Below the pieces are notes generated by a model. The model did no database searches. It had not been told where the DNA came from and saw only the letters and a program-made list of their open reading frames with translations. Source: Symbiodinium natans (Eukaryota; Sar; Dinophyceae; Suessiales; Symbiodiniaceae). Taken from it: 64,000 bases of DNA. Position numbers and translations under genes: made by a program. Below are positions 34,954 through 43,668 of this stretch, piece by piece (the stretch's first letter is position 1; the number at the start of each line of letters is the position of its first letter). The stretch is taken from the NCBI GenBank assembly GCA_905221605.1, contig CAJNDS010001347.1, forward strand, positions 658,501 to 722,500, in the 5' to 3' direction.

Positions 34954-35205
34954 GCTCCGCCTTGCTCTCAGATCCCGCAGGTCAACAAGCTTCAGGCTCA
35001 AGATCTTTCTCCCTGCTGCTTCCGGGTCCGGAGAGCCCATTGGCTTTAGGTTTGCAACTTGTCTGCGTGTACACATCTCTGCTCTGTGAGAGCCGATAGG
35101 CTCGTGATATCTCTCCGCCTTGCTCGCAGGTTCCGTAGGTCAATCAGCTTTAGGCTCAAGATCTCTCTCCCTGCTGCTCCCAGGTTTGGAGAGCCCATCG
35201 GAGGC
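34954..35205. repeat. direct repeat pair (~95 bp units)
   Basis: 34,954-35,045 and 35,108-35,205 share CTCCGCCTTGCTC, AGGCTCAAGATCT, CTCCCTGCTGCT and GGAGAGCCCAT in the same order, with about 15% visible difference. Confidence 0.65.
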
Positions 35206-35211
35206 CGTGTT

Positions 35212-35725
35212 ACAGGGGAGGCCCACACACGCGAAGCCAAAATTGCCTAGATTTTTCGACCCCAGATTTGGAGTCGCGTAAACTGGCAAACATGTGTACA
35301 GTACAGGAACGACTTGGTCTCCTAGGACTTGCTGAAAATCAAGCCCCAAAAAACAATCTCGAAACCAAACAAGTTGGCCTGATGTGGCCTCAAACCCACA
35401 CGGTCTTGCTTTGTTGCGACACGTTTGTGGCCTGTTGTGGCCTGACGTGGCCTGAAAACCACACGTTTGTGGCCTGTTGTGGCCTGACGTGGCCTCAAAA
35501 ACACACGTTTGTGGCCTGGTGTGGCCTGATGTGGCCTCAAAAACACACGTTTGTGGCCTGTTGTGGCCTTGTTGTGGCCTCACGGCGTATTTTTCCCCGG
35601 AAAAATGCATTTGTGGCCATGGGGACTCGGGACCCTATAATACTATTGAAAGGGTCCCCACGCACAGCAGACGTAGGGTAATGAGGCCAGATCCGAAGAC
35701 CGACCAGAATTTTAATCCAAGTTTT
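35212..35725 (+). repeat. duplicated host sequence R1, left part (interrupted by the DIRS element)
   Basis: Matches 48,817-49,290 from ACAGGGGAGGCCCACACACG through the GTTGTGGCCT minisatellite (35,400-35,590) to CCGACCAGAATTT. The right half of R1 continues at 47,655 after the 11.9 kb insertion. Confidence 0.82.
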
Positions 35726-35927
35726 GTTCTCCCAACAAGCACTGCATGACCTAACCCTAGTTGGGGAGAGGAGTCCAACCCTAGCCCTATATCCCGAAAG
35801 GGAGTGGGTTAGGGTATCAACGACTCGCTCTCCTGTTTTCAGCGGTGCTGCTCTGGGCGAAAGAGTGAAATGCTTCGTGGGAAAGGCTGGGCAAGATCCC
35901 ACGAGCATGTAAGGCCATCAAACCCCC
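35726..35927 (-). repeat. split direct repeat B2 (3' end of DIRS element)
   Basis: 202 bp, matches B1 with one visible difference (CCCGAAAGGG versus CCCGAAGGGG). Contains TGACCTAACCCTAG 21 bp from the element end. Confidence 0.9.
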
Positions 35928-36087
35928 TGTTGAGGTGAGATGAAGTCCCGAGGCGGGACTGAGGCTACTCCACCTTGGGAGGCAAATGGGCATTTCTGAA
36001 AGGCTACTCCACTTTGGGAGGCGGGATCCGGCCGGATCCAGGCTTTGGTTGATATGCTTTGAGTGCGCAAGGGCAGTGGTGGGTGGG

Positions 36088-36236
36088 CGAAAAGCAGAAG
36101 GCCCCACCTAGGGGTTAGGTCAAGGCCAGCTGAGAGCCGGAGATGCTCCAGCTGTGCAAGGCTTGTTTAGGCGTATGGCAAATTACGGTGCATGATTCAC
36201 TCGTGGGAAAACACACGGGAACCAAAAACCCGAAGC
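36088..36236 (-). repeat. split direct repeat A2
   Basis: 149 bp, identical to A1 at 47,506-47,654. Directly abuts B1. Contains CTAGGGGTTAGGTCA, nearly the reverse complement of the motif in B. Confidence 0.92.
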
Positions 36237-36438
36237 GTTCTCCCAACAAGCACTGCATGACCTAACCCTAGTTGGGGAGAGGAGTCCAACCCTAGCCCTA
36301 TATCCCGAAGGGGAGTGGGTTAGGGTATCAACGACTCGCTCTCCTGTTTTCAGCGGTGCTGCTCTGGGCGAAAGAGTGAAATGCTTCGTGGGAAAGGCTG
36401 GGCAAGATCCCACGAGCATGTAAGGCCATCAAACCCCC
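36237..36438 (-). repeat. split direct repeat B1
   Basis: 202 bp copy of B2. It lies between the end of the RNase H frame and A2. Confidence 0.9.
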
Positions 36439-36520
36439 ACTTCAGGGGCCCAGGGCAGACCGGTGAATGCATTAGGCCTCTCTACCCCCACCGCGGGCGG
36501 TCTGGCTGGTGCCTGGGGCA

Positions 36521-37500
36521 CTAGGCTGTATGTGCTGAGACCTGCACTAGGCCAGTGCTCCAATTGGCGTCCGAGGGCCATAGGCTGACCTCGTGTTCCG
36601 ACCGAGCCAGGTCGTGCAGATGGACGTGGAATCTATGGGATTTGGTCGTGCTTGCGAACTTCTGTAGGCGGTTTCGGCTGAGGTCGTCCGCGTCCGTGTT
36701 TTTAACGCCCGGAATATGACCGACTTCTAGGCTCAGACCCTTGGCGTGAGCCCAGGAGGCTACCTTCTGCAGGAAAAGGCAGAGCGGAAAGGCTGTGGTA
36801 AACAGCTTATTGACTGAAGCTTGTGTGGGGCTGTTGTCGCTAAGAGTGGGCAGGCAAAAGCGGAGGCTGGAGCAACCGGTGGCCGCGTATGCCATCTGTA
36901 ATAGAACCCACTGGGCGATTGTTTCGAAGCAGGCTATATATTGCTGGGCATCCTTCGTGAGGAAAGGCCAGTGGGCGCGAAGCTCTGCTATGGACCACTG
37001 TTGTGCGAACCAGAAGGTCTGGCTTGATGTGCATAACCAACCCCCGATCCCAACTTGAGTGCCGTCTGCCATGGCGTCTGCGGCTGAGAGGCATGGCAGC
37101 AGGGGCGGCTGAGCTAGTGGCATGCGGAATTCGTGAGTGAAGCACTGGGCCAGCCAGTGCAGAGCGGCTTTGCTGTCATTGCGTAGAGTGATTTCCTGTG
37201 CGTTTGGGTCAGCGATGCGCACCCATACAGTCTTGTCGGCAGCTGGGATGGGCCAAATATCCGTTTTTGACGACACTGGCTTCCCTTTGACCTCTATCAC
37301 CTTGGCTTTGATGGGCAGTTGTAGGTATGAGGCATCTTTCGTGACTCGGCACTGGGAGTCTAGGCACCAAAGGAATTGTGACCAGCTGCGGGGTGGGATA
37401 GGGTATTGGGTCCCAGGCGGGCTATGCAAGTCCGCATAAAGCGGAGCGGCGAAGCAGCGCAGGTGAGAGCTTACGCCGGTTGCCCAGTAGGCCGAGGCAG
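36521..37500 (-). CDS. DIRS RNase H domain (C-terminal part of pol)
   Basis: A reading frame of about 320 codons without its own ATG; it opens with LRCFAAPLYADLHSPPGTQ, normally part of the reverse transcriptase-RNase H connection. RNase H cuts the RNA strand of the RNA:DNA hybrid during replication. Candidate acidic catalytic residues follow the family order: Asp in LSAADAMADGTQVGIGGWL, Glu in ACFETIAQW, Asp in LPTLSDNSPTQ, and Asp near the end in GVKNTDADDLSR, which is typical of DIRS and gypsy RNase H. It should be the continuation of the reverse transcriptase frame, but two frame changes within about 50 bp (37,475-37,530) separate them. The stop lies at 36,521, 83 bp before B1. Confidence 0.8.
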
Positions 37501-38859
37501 GATTCGAGCTCTTTCCGTATGCTCCAGGAGGCTGAGTAGCTGGGCGCGCAGTTTATCTAGCTTGGGCTGTGCTAGGCATACGGATTCTGTGGCGAAGCAG
37601 AACTTCCAACCACACCAAACGAGCTGGTCGCCGAAGGCCGCTTTCTTCCAGCTGATCGGGGCACCGATGATTGTGAGGAAAGCCACTGTGAGGGCTAGCT
37701 GCTCCGGGGCCTTATGTCTGAGGAGGCACAGCAGTAAGTCATCGACGTAGAGCCAGGCTTTGTGAGGCTCATGGGCTAGTACGTGGTGCAGCAAGCGCAG
37801 AAGCAGGGCTCCAACCCTCTGCCACCAGTAGGCTGAGAAGCGAGCGCCAAAATGGCACACCACATAGGCGAAGAGGCGATTGGCGTGTCGGAAGAGCAAG
37901 AGTCCTTGGTCTGAGGGCTTGACCTTGACCCGTTTGTGGGCGGCTTTAAAGTCTAGGGCGGCTCCTTGGGAGGCGTGTTTAGGGTCTTTGGGCTTGAAGG
38001 AGGCCCTAACGTCTGCAGATGTGGGCAAGCAGACGCGTTCAGGCAATGTGCACAGTGGGTTTACGTTGCAAATTGAGCTGTCTAGGACCATTCTGGGGTC
38101 CTTGCCCTCGGCCTGCACAACGTTGAGCTTGCCGATGGCTATGCCCTTGGGCCAACGTAGGCGTGCGGCGGCTTCGCCTCCGTGGACTTCGGCTACCCAC
38201 CCCTGGGCTATCTCCTCGTCAATGAGCTGCTGGAGTAGGCCGGGTTGGGCTTCGGCGTTCTTCCAGTTGGAGTCACACTCCTTTAGGCACCTGTCTAGTG
38301 GATGCCCCCCATCCACGGAGGGCCACTGATGGCTGCTAGGAATGGGCTCGAAGATGCCCGTGGGCACTCCCTCCTGGAGGATTGAGGGAAGGTGTCGGTC
38401 TATGTCGGCCGTGAGCTGTGCAAGATGGGCAAGCAGCGAGAGGCGGAAGGGCTGTCCCTCTTCTGTCTGGCATGCCACGGAGGGGTGCATGTGCAGGGCC
38501 AAGGCTACTTCTTCCATGAGGGCCTCTTGCTCCGTCTCTGAGACGGGGTGTTCGGGTTTCCCCTGTGCGAGGTGTGCAGTGATGCGCTTGTATCTGTCCC
38601 CGTCCAGACACCACTTCTGGAGCACCGACGACAGAGGCTTCAGCGGGCTGGCTTTGTGACTGGGCATTGAGCAGTCTGCGGAACTGCGTAGGCCAGCTCC
38701 GTCGCAGATCGGGGCTCTCGGGCCGCTCGATGCCATGTGCGTCTGAGGCGGCGGGGAGTCCGGTATTGCTTCTGCCGGCCCGCCTGGTCCATGTGCTCTG
38801 GAGATCGGCAAGGGGGTGGGCCCCCGGGCGCCAGTTTGAGAATGGAGTAGTCGCGACAC
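37471..38859 (-). CDS. DIRS reverse transcriptase domain
   Basis: Up to 462 codons with no convincing ATG at the upstream end. The frame overlaps the methyltransferase ORF by about 220 bp, so translation as a fusion after splicing or frameshifting is likely. Reverse transcriptase copies element RNA into DNA. Visible blocks: LRWPKGIAIGKLNVVQ and PRMVLDSSICNVNPL (fingers), AALDFKAAHKRVKVKP (first catalytic Asp), a WWQRVGALLLRLLHH segment, and the active-site box AWLYVDDLLLCL (second and third Asp). The downstream LVWCGWKFCF is the usual element after the palm. The stop at 37,471 comes just after LLSLLEHTERAR; an adjacent frame carries KELESCLGLLG, the sequence expected next, so this copy is frameshifted. 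Confidence 0.85.
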   Translation of the reverse strand: MSRLLHSQTGARGPTPLPISRAHGPGGPAEAIPDSPPPQTHMASSGPRAPICDGAGLRSSADCSMPSHKASPLKPLSSVLQKWCLDGDRYKRITAHLAQGKPEHPVSETEQEALMEEVALALHMHPSVACQTEEGQPFRLSLLAHLAQLTADIDRHLPSILQEGVPTGIFEPIPSSHQWPSVDGGHPLDRCLKECDSNWKNAEAQPGLLQQLIDEEIAQGWVAEVHGGEAAARLRWPKGIAIGKLNVVQAEGKDPRMVLDSSICNVNPLCTLPERVCLPTSADVRASFKPKDPKHASQGAALDFKAAHKRVKVKPSDQGLLLFRHANRLFAYVVCHFGARFSAYWWQRVGALLLRLLHHVLAHEPHKAWLYVDDLLLCLLRHKAPEQLALTVAFLTIIGAPISWKKAAFGDQLVWCGWKFCFATESVCLAQPKLDKLRAQLLSLLEHTERARILPRPTGQPA

Positions 38860-39386
38860 GGAGGTGCGGCCACCAGGAGGCCGATAGAACCCGACCAGGC
38901 GAGTTGCAGTAGGCGGTGAAAGAAAGCATCCTGCAGGATGTCATGTTGGGCATTTATCGCAATGTCGATGGGCTCCCAGCGCGGTATGGATTGCAGGCTG
39001 GCGGCGGCTGAGATGGGTGCGGACTTTCCTGCGAATAGGTCCAGTAACTTGCGTGCCTGTGTGGGCGGATTGTCGTGAGGTCTGCTGCCCGCAGTTTGCG
39101 AGGTATCTGCAGGGCGTTTCCAGGTAATGTTCGGAAAGAAGGCTGTGCGAGGTCTGGCCTCTGTCGTGCGGAGGCTGTCGGGCACTGCGAGAGCTGTGTG
39201 CTGGGTAGGCGGTATGCTGTGTGGCCTCAGGGACATGTCGGCTGCAGGCTTGGCAGGCGATTGGTCCTTGGCCTGAGGCGGCTGGGGGCTGGGAGCCCGA
39301 AAGGCCGAGGCTTCCGACGTGGGCGGGAGCTGCGGGTCCGGCATGGGGAGTGGTGGTCCCAGTTGTCGGGGACGGTGGCCCGCCAC
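38640..39386 (-). CDS. DIRS methyltransferase-like domain
   Basis: 248 codons. After a proline-rich N-terminal 110 residues comes KLLDLFAGKSAPISAAASL, which fits an AdoMet-binding motif I. About 50 residues later is LLVAAPPCRDYSILKLAPGG, a PPC motif like the catalytic motif IV of DNA cytosine-5 methyltransferases. DIRS elements are known to carry a methyltransferase domain of uncertain role. The expected following region appears to continue in another frame (AHGIERPESPDLRRSWP at about 38,700), so the domain is probably split by an indel. The same segment overlaps the start of the reverse transcriptase frame. Activity cannot be judged. Confidence 0.6.
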   Translation of the reverse strand: MAGHRPRQLGPPLPMPDPQLPPTSEASAFRAPSPQPPQAKDQSPAKPAADMSLRPHSIPPTQHTALAVPDSLRTTEARPRTAFFPNITWKRPADTSQTAGSRPHDNPPTQARKLLDLFAGKSAPISAAASLQSIPRWEPIDIAINAQHDILQDAFFHRLLQLAWSGSIGLLVAAPPCRDYSILKLAPGGPPPCRSPEHMDQAGRQKQYRTPRRLRRTWHRAAREPRSATELAYAVPQTAQCPVTKPAR

Positions 39387-39410
39387 TGGGGGTGCGAGGC
39401 CCGGACTGTT

Positions 39411-40676
39411 TCAGGTCCTGGGCTTGCCGTGCTCATTGGCGGGGTGCTTTTGGGCACACCCTCGAACTGCACACACGTGGGCGAACTTGCACTCCTTGAG
39501 TTGGCATTGGCCGTTTTGATAGCGGCGGCAAATGGGCTGTCCCTTGTGCACGGCAACCCAATTAGACGGAAGATTTGTAATCTTCCCTTTCCCCTTCCCC
39601 TTCTTAGGCGGTCTCTCTGCTCCCTTGTCTACCTTGGGAGGCGGGGGGGGCGTGTTGGGCGATTTGCGCTTGTTGGGACTGTCGGCGTTCTTGCCTTGGC
39701 CCTTGGGCTGACCTTTGTCGGGCTGCATCTTTGGGCGTAGCTGCAGTAGGCTAGAGAGATCATTCCTGATGGAGGTGATCTCATGTAGGGCGTCATCAAG
39801 GCTCCATGATTGTGCGACCAGTTCCGACAGCGAGGCCCATATTTTCCTGTCGGCAGAGATGAGCTCGGCGGTTGTGGGCGTTCTTAGGCCTAGCTGTGCA
39901 TCTGGTTGGTGCAGGCAAAGCTCCTTGACCTTTTTGTCAAGGGCCTTCAGGTTGCGCAGGTGTGCGGCCCCACAGAGGGCCCAGGCGTTGCGGAAGACAG
40001 TTTGGATTCTGTCTAACCAGGCTGCCGCCAGGCGCATATGCTCTACGGGCACTTCTGGGGTTTCATCAAAGAAGGCAGAGGCAATGATTTGGGCTTCTGT
40101 GCGTAAGGGCTTGGCAGTCTTGGCTTCCATGTGCTCCTGGTATTGGCGGGCGGATAAGCGAAATTGCCAAGGGATCCAACGGATCTTCTCCCCGGGCTTT
40201 AGGCTGTGGTGCACAAGGCTGAGTAGGCGGATGCTGGGCATACTGTCTCGATCTAGCAGTTCGCCTGGGTAATTTGCCTTGAATTTGTCCACCATATCCT
40301 GGACTATGTCTTGGGTTAGGCGTGGTGGCAGGTGCTCCATCCACTGTGAAGGCTGCGAAGGCATGATGGGCGTAGGCAGTTGGGTTGTGCTTGGCGTGGG
40401 CACTTGGGCGTCCCCCCGCTGGACCAGCTTGTGGCAGTTGTCCAGGGCGCGTCGTAGGCGGGCGATCTCCACAGAGGAGTCTAGGCCTCCTGGGCCGAGT
40501 TCTTGTGTGACTGCCTCAGGCAGGGCGTGTATGAAGGGATTGAGGGCTTCCACACACGGGAAGGCCCAGGCGAAGTCCGACATGGACTGGTACCCGCCAT
40601 CCGAGATGGCGCTGCACAGCGAGGCGTGTACCCGACACTCCTTGAGCAAGTCTCGGAAGGCGTCTGGGCAGTCCAT
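39411..40676 (-). CDS. gag-like protein with CCCH zinc finger
   Basis: 421 codons from a clear ATG. The N-terminal half is helical and unrecognised. A Lys/Gly/Pro-rich linker follows (PKKGKGKGK), and the C-terminus carries a C-x7-C-x5-C-x3-H pattern (CRRYQNGQCQLKECKFAH) followed by CAVRGCAQKHPANEH. CCCH fingers bind RNA; in retroelements a nucleocapsid-like role is expected. It ends 25 bp before the methyltransferase-pol frame begins, a spacing usual between gag and pol. Assignment as gag rests on position and the zinc finger, not on an identifiable capsid fold. Confidence 0.72.
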   Translation of the reverse strand: MDCPDAFRDLLKECRVHASLCSAISDGGYQSMSDFAWAFPCVEALNPFIHALPEAVTQELGPGGLDSSVEIARLRRALDNCHKLVQRGDAQVPTPSTTQLPTPIMPSQPSQWMEHLPPRLTQDIVQDMVDKFKANYPGELLDRDSMPSIRLLSLVHHSLKPGEKIRWIPWQFRLSARQYQEHMEAKTAKPLRTEAQIIASAFFDETPEVPVEHMRLAAAWLDRIQTVFRNAWALCGAAHLRNLKALDKKVKELCLHQPDAQLGLRTPTTAELISADRKIWASLSELVAQSWSLDDALHEITSIRNDLSSLLQLRPKMQPDKGQPKGQGKNADSPNKRKSPNTPPPPPKVDKGAERPPKKGKGKGKITNLPSNWVAVHKGQPICRRYQNGQCQLKECKFAHVCAVRGCAQKHPANEHGKPRT

Positions 40677-40825
40677 GGCGTGGAAGAAAGAGGAGCGAGG
40701 GTACGCGGTGATCTCGAGAGAGTCTCAACGGCTGCGGTGTAGGCGTGCACCTGGGCGGGCAGGCAAGAGGGTTTGGGGGGGAAGGGGGTTGGCTCAACAT
40801 GGATGCACTGCGGGCCGTTCCTGTT

Positions 40826-42472
40826 TTACTCTGAAGGCAGGCTCTGGAAGGCGTCCAGGGCAAGGCGGCAGGCTTTGTGGCGGCACATCCTGGCTGGGTC
40901 AGGCTCAGGCATTATGACCCCGGCGTCCCCCATGACTATCCCACAGGCGGTGCGCCAGTGAGTGTCTGAGATCGGATGGGCCAGATGTACTGCCCCCCAG
41001 TGTCCATTGGCGACGATTGCCGTGGCCGGGTCCAGGGGGGCTTTGGGGTGGCGAGGCTGTGGGGCTTTGTGTGGGCTGTCTTCCTCACTGGAGGAGTATG
41101 AGTCTTCGTCCAAGGTGGACTCATCGGAGGCATCTTTTGAGGCTGATTGTTCCCCGCTGGACCTGGAGGGTGAAGGCGAGGAGGGCTCGTTGGCGTCGTC
41201 ATCGATGGCGGCCTGGGTCTCAAACTCACGTGCGTACATGAATCTGGGAATGATGGGCAGCATGTGACTGATTGTCATCGATTTAGGCACAGGGCCCGGC
41301 GGCACCTGAAAGCTGGGCGCAAGGGCGGGGGCTTGTCCCCCGCGGGCTATTGGGCGAGTGGGCCTCCAGCCTGTGGAAACATTGTGGGCCACCGAGGCCT
41401 GTACCCATAGGCTGTCGATTGTGTCGTCCCTCCCGTACAACTCGGAGCTGACCTTGTGGTGGCCCGCCTTCCGGCGCGGGTCGGCAGGCAGCCTGAGTTG
41501 CTTGGCTGGGCTAAGGAGCCCCACTTTGAGGCCGTGTAGGGTGAAGTTGAGTGCTTCCTGGGCGTCGAGGGCGCCTGGCGAGGCTTCTTCGTGGAGCTGC
41601 AGCGCAGAGCGCAGTGCTGGCAAAGCCTGGGTGTAGGACATGGGCGATTGGAATGCAACCCCGGCTTGAGATGGGTTGGCCCAATTTGGCAGGATGGGCA
41701 GCATGAAATCCGGTTCGGATGAAGAGCACCAGAAACGTTCCGTTGCGAGCCAAGAGGCGTGTAGGCGTGTGAGGTAGGCTAGGCACCACGAGGTCGAAGG
41801 CCCTCTTCCTGATATGCCGGTCAGGGTTACTGCGAAAGGTTGTCCCGACCTGGAGGTTTTGGTCGTCCAACAAATTCCACGGAGGGCCTGCGTTGTCAGG
41901 CTGAGGCTGCTTAGGCGAATGCGTTGTAGGTCGCCGAATCGTAGGCATGCGTGGTAGGCCAAAAGGAAGGCTCCGAGCAGTAGGACCATTTGGGTACCGG
42001 TGGACGATTTGCAAACGAGGCGTTCCCATGACACGATGCATGCCATGGGAATGGGCAGGGCTTCTTTGCGATCTCTGGGCTTAATGAGTAGCTCCAGCAG
42101 GTGTTGCACCTGAGCCATGCGCGATAGCCAAGACAAGGCTTTAAGGGTTGTCTTGGGCGAGATTTGGCACACGTCCCTGTCTTGGGCAAGGGAGGCGAAG
42201 GCGGCCTCGAGGTAGTCGGCGAGCTCCACCAGGGATAGCGTTGAAAAGGCTATGTTGTGTGCCTGCAGGAAGTCTAAGAATCTGGTGCATCTGGACAGGT
42301 AGGCCTCCAGGCTGGAGGCGGCGTAGGCTGAGATGGCTCGGACCCGAAGTCTTTCAGGCGTGAGAGATTGGGTCGTCTCAGTCCAGAGGGAGCTGGTGTC
42401 CCTCAGCTTGTCCAGGAGGAGCAGCCAAATTCGGTTGCACTCTGGTTTGCGAGCATCTTCTTTGGCAAGCAT
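40826..42472 (-). CDS. DIRS tyrosine recombinase
   Basis: About 548 codons from the first ATG; the frame stays open, proline-rich and without ATG, back to about 42,790. Tyrosine recombinases integrate the circular element DNA through a covalent 3'-phosphotyrosine. Numbering from 42,496: an N-terminal SAM-like helical region (residues 50-140), then Arg186 in CLRFGDLQ, a beta-hairpin Lys in WTTKTSRSGQP, the box His321-Gly-Leu-Lys324, His346 in AGHHK, and nucleophile candidate Tyr354 in SELYGRDD. The second catalytic Arg of the usual HxxR box is Lys here. A conserved RGGQxPxxP patch follows. The C-terminal 170 residues are acidic (serine-rich, EEDS) and end with Cys/His residues. A close relative is encoded at 53,284-55,017. 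Confidence 0.83.
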   Translation of the reverse strand: MLAKEDARKPECNRIWLLLLDKLRDTSSLWTETTQSLTPERLRVRAISAYAASSLEAYLSRCTRFLDFLQAHNIAFSTLSLVELADYLEAAFASLAQDRDVCQISPKTTLKALSWLSRMAQVQHLLELLIKPRDRKEALPIPMACIVSWERLVCKSSTGTQMVLLLGAFLLAYHACLRFGDLQRIRLSSLSLTTQALRGICWTTKTSRSGQPFAVTLTGISGRGPSTSWCLAYLTRLHASWLATERFWCSSSEPDFMLPILPNWANPSQAGVAFQSPMSYTQALPALRSALQLHEEASPGALDAQEALNFTLHGLKVGLLSPAKQLRLPADPRRKAGHHKVSSELYGRDDTIDSLWVQASVAHNVSTGWRPTRPIARGGQAPALAPSFQVPPGPVPKSMTISHMLPIIPRFMYAREFETQAAIDDDANEPSSPSPSRSSGEQSASKDASDESTLDEDSYSSSEEDSPHKAPQPRHPKAPLDPATAIVANGHWGAVHLAHPISDTHWRTACGIVMGDAGVIMPEPDPARMCRHKACRLALDAFQSLPSE

Positions 42473-42841
42473 CGTTTGAAGGCGAGGTGGCCCCAAACGT
42501 TGTTGGTGAACGATTGGCTCTTGGCGCTTCGATGGTGCTTCGATTTCCGGCGTAGAGGAGCTGGCGGGGTTAGGCGTTGCCGGTGGCTGAGCCGGTAGAG
42601 GCTTAGGCTTATTCAGGTAGGCACTAGCGGGAGCAGGCTTAGGGGGCAGCGGGGCATGCCAGCGTGTCTGAAATTTCTTGGGGCATGCCGGAGGAGCTGG
42701 GCCTCCAAGCGTGCGAACAGTGTGTTTCGGAACGGGCCCCGAGCGTGGGGACTTGCACAGTGGCTGGGGCCAGGCGGACAGGGGCAGGAGTAGGGGGAGG
42801 CTGTGCTATGCGGTGCTTGCACCGGGCGTCTTCCACGCATT

Positions 42842-43357
42842 TTAGGCACCGGCTTGGGCAGATGCTGGGACAAATTTGTGACTGAGATGGCGGCCCTTGT
42901 GCAGGGCTGAAAACCCGGAATGACCGATTCCGCCCCGAGCACCTCCCAGGAGGGAGAGGAGTCGGAGGCCGGCCCAGGCGGGGGGTGGGGACCAGTCCTG
43001 GATGGGATCGAGTCCAGTGCTTGAGGGAGCTTGTTGTGGGTCCCAGTCCTCGATCGGGTCGAGGTCGGGCTCGATCTCGGAAAGGAGATCGATCGAGAGT
43101 CCCGGCAGGGAGGCTGGGGAGGGCGGGTTAGGGCTTAAATCCCCACTATTAGGTAGCCTGGGCTTCTTTCGACTAGGAGTGGGGCTCCAGTCGACACGTG
43201 GCTTGTGCCCGGAAACATGTTCCTGGCGGTTTGAGTAAAATGGCTGCAGAGAGGGTGGCTCACAGAATGCTGATGATGGGCGCTCCTTGCATGTGGAGGC
43301 GTTATGTGGAGGCGTTACTGAAAGCGGCAATCCTGTGCAAGAAGCTGAACTAGGCAC
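42842..43357 (-). CDS. unrecognised ORF of the DIRS element (171 codons)
   Basis: Proline/serine-rich with two copies of an acidic motif, LDPIEDW and LDPIQDW, and a basic patch (RKKPRLPNSG). No domain recognised. It could be the N-terminal part of the recombinase protein after splicing, because the recombinase frame opens about 50 bp downstream with similar composition. Confidence 0.45.
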   Translation of the reverse strand: MPSSASCTGLPLSVTPPHNASTCKERPSSAFCEPPSLQPFYSNRQEHVSGHKPRVDWSPTPSRKKPRLPNSGDLSPNPPSPASLPGLSIDLLSEIEPDLDPIEDWDPQQAPSSTGLDPIQDWSPPPAWAGLRLLSLLGGARGGIGHSGFSALHKGRHLSHKFVPASAQAGA

Positions 43358-43668
43358 CTGCAGGGAAACAGGCAGGAGGCTTTTCTCGGTGTGTGAAGAG
43401 ACAGGGCTTCGGCTGCATCTCGAAGGGCTCGATGGTGGGCACCTGCATCAGGTAAGCATGGGAGCTAAACAAGGCCAACTGGTCGCATGTGTAAACATGG
43501 TTCTGCAGTTGGCATACCCTCCTTTTTTCCCTATTCGGGCCGGCGGCGGATGCAAAACAAGGCCCAATTCTTGGGTCGAGAATGGGCTAGGGCTGCCAGG
43601 CTTGGGCACGCTGGGCGGCAAGGCATAGGCGACGCCATTAGGGAAAATGCTGGCGTGTTGCCAAGGCT

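Noticed and set aside
34531-35089. Plus-strand Arg/Glu/Gly and minus-strand Pro/Ser/Leu open frames
   Set aside because: Direct translations of the GGGAGA microsatellite.
35745-35820. Telomere-like CCTAACCCTA and GGGTTAGGGT strings
   Set aside because: They occur once each inside the B repeats of the DIRS element, not in tandem, so they are element sequence rather than telomere.
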